A DNA stretch of 56,565 nucleotides from Anaerobiospirillum succiniciproducens DSM 6400 (GTDB taxonomy: Bacteria; Pseudomonadota; Gammaproteobacteria; Enterobacterales; Succinivibrionaceae), in the NCBI RefSeq assembly GCF_000482845.1, contig NZ_AXWV01000024.1, forward strand, positions 1-56,565, given 5' to 3'. The notes beneath the pieces were generated by a model. It did not search any database. It saw only the letters and a list, made by a program, of their open reading frames with translations, and was not told the origin of the DNA. The first letter of the stretch is position 1; every line of letters begins with the position of its first letter. This document shows positions 53,956 to 56,565 of this stretch, piece by piece. The position numbers were made by a program, and so were the translations under genes.

Positions 53956-54000
53956 GGAGTAATTATAGCAAATCCAAAACTCATTACAAGTACTTTTTGA
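53908..54000 (+). CDS. Candidate 30-residue hydrophobic peptide
   Basis: GTG 53908, preceded by AGGAGGG at 53898-53904 with a very short spacing. The peptide has a hydrophobic core (FAFLVAGVII) and ends at TGA 53998-54000. A six-codon frame (ATG 53882 to TAG 53899, with GGAGGAGG upstream) ends inside its ribosome site, so translation may be coupled. A strong minus-strand promoter lies inside the peptide frame. This is the arrangement of type I toxin-antitoxin loci, but the short core and lack of any recognised homologue keep this tentative. Confidence 0.3.
   Translation: MQLTASTIHNFAFLVAGVIIANPKLITSTF
53962..53989 (-). promoter_or_regulatory. Strong minus-strand promoter for the candidate RNA
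   Basis: Minus strand: -35 TTGTAA (53989-53984), 16-base spacer, and an extended -10 TGCTATAAT (TATAAT at 53967-53962). Transcription would begin near 53955 and run into the structured element. It is one of the best sigma-70-like promoters visible in this window. Confidence 0.65.
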
Positions 54001-54906
54001 TCTTTTTAGTAACTTTTTTATTACTACTAGTTACAACAATGCATATAAATGCGCGTTTACGCATTCAATAGATTCATTTTATACGCATAGATACAATATT
54101 AAGTAACTTACTATACTATTTATAATACAAACTTATAAGACTAAGATAGCCCATGAGCACAAAGCCCGTATTTAAGCCATTTGCCAAAAAACTGATCTTT
54201 TGTCCCTGAATAAGCTCACAACCATGCACGTAAAGTGCATTTTTACACCTACAAATTTACACTTAAAATAAAAGGCTCTTTTTGTGTCTAATTCACCAAA
54301 CAGCATAAACATCAGCTTTTAAACCACTTTTCCCCATGCTTTTTCAGCAATATCGCTCCCACTCCAAACCATCACGACTTGATGATCTCCACCCACCAGC
54401 CTCAACATACTGCCAAATAAAATGGCCTATTTACGCCCTTTTGCTAAACACCCCAATCTCACCCGCAAAATATTGCTTTAACACCATCATTTAATTAAGA
54501 GGTCACTTTGAGGCCTAATTCACTGTCACCCAACAAAAACTACACTCAAACATGCTCTCATCATATTTTTGATCTTGCCAATGCAAGCTATCTGCGCATA
54601 GCTAAGTCCTAACATCACCTGCGTGACTAGTACCCACTCTGCGTGATTGGGCGCAGAGGCTAAAACTTCAGAAAGCTGTAACTGCAACCACTTATTTGCG
54701 CCTTATACCCGTAACTTGGGATCCACTGAAAACTTGTTCTAAAGCGTCTTCACCGTTTTCCAATAGTCATTTTGCAGGAGAGAGATATTCCTTGAATGAA
54801 GGGTGTATGATTTGACTACTAGAAAGCAGATAAGCCCATGGACTACTGTACTCATATCGTAGGCTAGGTTAAATCTTTCTCTTTGATCAGTATCGAGGTG
54901 GATTCT

Positions 54907-56565
54907 ATGACAATGCGTTATATAACCGCAGGCAAGATCTTGTCTTTTGATGAAATGATTGACAAAACAACAGTCTATGTCGATAAGACTCAAGCTGTAT
55001 GTTTGATGGCCTCTCAAGAGGACGATATTCTGCTAACTAGACCTCGTCGTATGGGCAAAAGCACGTTAGTAGATACACTTGAGTATCTGTTTTCTAAAGG
55101 CACAGTAGGCACAGAATGTCTCTACTGCCACGAGCATTGGCCTGATCCTAATCGCTATTTCGTCTTTCACTTTGACTGGAGTAAGTTTGACACATCTTCA
55201 GTAGATGATTTTAAGCAAAACTTAAATGAGGAGCTGGATGACTGGGCTTCATACTTAGGGTTTGAAATCCCTACAAACAAACGTTTAGCTAGGCGTTTCG
55301 AGTTTTTAATTAAAGCATGCATTGGCAAGCTTAAAGACGAGGCGTTTTTAGCTGCGCATCCTGAGCTAAAGGAGGGTGATCGCCCATTTTGTAGCGATAG
55401 AGTTGTGTTACTTATTGATGAGTATGATGCCCCTCTTTCTAGAAACTTAGATAATCCAGAGCTCTTTGAACAGCTACTGCCAATCTACACAGACATATTC
55501 GCTACTATCAAAAGTCTACCTTGCTTTCGTATGGTCTTCATGACAGGCGTGTGCTCGTTCTGTCGGGATTCGATCTTCTCAGTTGCTAATCAGTTTATAG
55601 ATATCAGTCTTGATAGTGATTATGCAACCTGCTGTGGCTATACACGCGAAGAAATTGAGCACTACTTTGCTCCTGAGCTAAAGAAAGCACAAGAGGTCAC
55701 TAACTTAAGCCACGATGAGCTTCTAAAGGCTATGAGCTATTTTTACGATGGTTATAGCTTTTCAAAAAAGCCCGAAGAACAAACTCGTGTCTTTAGCCCA
55801 GTTAGTCTCTCTTTATTCCTTAGCGAACCTGAAGAAGGCTTTAGGAACTACTGGTCTAACACTGGCTCTCAGTCATCGTTCACGCTCAAACTGTTCAAAA
55901 AGTGCAATCAATATATTGCACGCAGTTTTTTAAGAGATCTTTACCAATACTCGAGTCATCCACGTATTGAGATTGATGCATCGCTTGAAGATGTAATTGC
56001 CTCTCTCTTCCCTGTGTTTAGCTTGGCCGTAGATTTACCTGAGCAACTGCACTCTAACGTAAGCTTGATAAAGACAAGCTTACATAGCCTTTACATTGAT
56101 CATAGATATATTAAGGAGCCCAGCTTAGATAATGCTATAGCCATTTTGTTCCAAGGTGGCTACTTAAGCATTAAGGAGGTTCTATACAACAATGCATACT
56201 TGGGTTTAGCCAATCATGAAGTTGCTTATTCTTTAGCCACTTTCTTAATAGGCGAGCTCAGAAATGAGCGACCAGCACTTGCTGATATCAATCATAAGCT
56301 CTTTAGCCTGCTTAGTGAGCATGAAGAAGTATTTGAACGCCTGCATCAAGGTCCTCAGAGGATTGCAGATCTATTAAATCTCATCCTCAATTGCCTTGAT
56401 GAAAAGCTCTTCCAAGAGCCAAATTACGATGACGTGCTTACCTCGGCTATAACCATGTCACTGATATTTACTGGCTATGCCAAACAGCGTGACGTTAAAT
56501 CCCTTTTTGGCCCTGCAGATTTAGTGATTTTTAAGGAAGATATTGGGGTCAAAGTACCTGACGTA
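54907..56565 (+). CDS. AAA-ATPase-like/PD-(D/E)XK nuclease superfamily protein (partial, cut by window end)
   Basis: Open for 553 codons to the last base; the end is outside the window. ATG 54907 has GAGGTG 8 bases upstream. The N-terminal domain is the AAA-ATPase_like family (PF09820 type): YVDKTQAV, Walker A-like LTRPRRMGKSTLVDTLEYLF, and Walker B VVLLIDEYDAPLSRN (about 160-175), then FRMVFMTGVCSF, a sensor-like segment. The middle has the typical YFYDGYSFS-type motif (SYFYDGYSFSKK). The end expected for this family, a PD-(D/E)XK-like domain (DUF1703 type), is only beginning. Such genes are common, often multicopy, in gut anaerobes, with unknown function and an assumed link to mobile or defence processes. 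Confidence 0.85.
   Translation, partial: MTMRYITAGKILSFDEMIDKTTVYVDKTQAVCLMASQEDDILLTRPRRMGKSTLVDTLEYLFSKGTVGTECLYCHEHWPDPNRYFVFHFDWSKFDTSSVDDFKQNLNEELDDWASYLGFEIPTNKRLARRFEFLIKACIGKLKDEAFLAAHPELKEGDRPFCSDRVVLLIDEYDAPLSRNLDNPELFEQLLPIYTDIFATIKSLPCFRMVFMTGVCSFCRDSIFSVANQFIDISLDSDYATCCGYTREEIEHYFAPELKKAQEVTNLSHDELLKAMSYFYDGYSFSKKPEEQTRVFSPVSLSLFLSEPEEGFRNYWSNTGSQSSFTLKLFKKCNQYIARSFLRDLYQYSSHPRIEIDASLEDVIASLFPVFSLAVDLPEQLHSNVSLIKTSLHSLYIDHRYIKEPSLDNAIAILFQGGYLSIKEVLYNNAYLGLANHEVAYSLATFLIGELRNERPALADINHKLFSLLSEHEEVFERLHQGPQRIADLLNLILNCLDEKLFQEPNYDDVLTSAITMSLIFTGYAKQRDVKSLFGPADLVIFKEDIGVKVPDV

Larger units (their letters stand above)
53535..54906. other. Spacer holding the TTTGG array and the candidate RNA/peptide locus
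   Basis: About 1.37 kb. The left part contains the pentanucleotide tract and a structured element with a strong antisense promoter, annotated separately. From 54000 to 54900 it is AT-rich with no gene; a 17-base word at 54166-54182 recurs at 18576-18592. Confidence 0.6.

Overview
The window looks like a chromosomal piece of a flagellated, host-associated gammaproteobacterium. A member of the Succinivibrionaceae (Anaerobiospirillum-like) is my best guess. The evidence is the tamA-tamB pair, a cpoB/ybgF tail gene, a yigZ homologue, flagellins, surface sialidases and a moderately AT-rich composition. The genus is an inference from gene content; no rRNA is present to test it. I saw no tRNA, rRNA or CRISPR array.

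Layout. 1-1.3 kb: the end of one flagellin gene and a complete second flagellin. 1.7-3.5 kb (-): an exported protein with a class A beta-lactamase-like fold whose catalytic residues appear to be lost. 4.0-7.4 kb (-): an adenylation enzyme, a small acyl-carrier protein and an AAC(3)-type acyltransferase, which together look like a small acyl-transfer pathway. 7.55-7.72 kb: a 34-bp tandem array. 7.9-16.1 kb (-): the tamA-tamB operon, both proteins longer than their E. coli counterparts. 16.6-17.3 kb (-): cpoB. 17.3-19.65 kb: a long stretch without a convincing gene, ending in a 24-bp palindrome. 19.65-31.7 kb (+): a P-type (Trb/VirB-like) type IV secretion locus in the order trbC, D, F, G, a lipoprotein in the trbH slot, trbI, an unknown gene, trbJ, trbL. 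No ATPase, coupling protein or relaxase gene is present. 32.9-34.3 kb (+): an MdtG-like MFS exporter. 34.6-36.6 kb (-): a two-domain NAD synthetase whose glutaminase domain seems to have lost its catalytic Cys. 37.4-39.5 kb (+): a GlgX-type glycogen debranching enzyme. 39.9-41.2 kb (+): an unknown one-TM protein and a secreted Asp-rich mini-protein. 41.5-46.7 kb (-): two tandem surface sialidases with autotransporter-like barrels. 47.2-48.2 kb (+): a Gfo/Idh/MocA oxidoreductase. 48.7-51.8 kb (-): an OafA-type acyltransferase with an SGNH domain and a very long KAEAEA tail. 52.9-53.5 kb (-): yigZ. 53.7-54.0 kb: a (TTTGG)16 tract next to a structured antisense-RNA/short-peptide locus that resembles a type I toxin-antitoxin module. 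54.9 kb to the end (+): an AAA-ATPase-like/PD-(D/E)XK family protein, cut by the window edge.

How it fits together. Much of the window concerns the cell surface: flagellin, a possible acyl modification pathway, outer-membrane assembly (TamAB, CpoB), surface sialidases and O-acetylation. The most unusual parts are the ATPase-less Trb locus with enlarged, tailed components, the recurrent N-terminal extensions ahead of export signals, and the 53.7-54.0 kb RNA/peptide locus.
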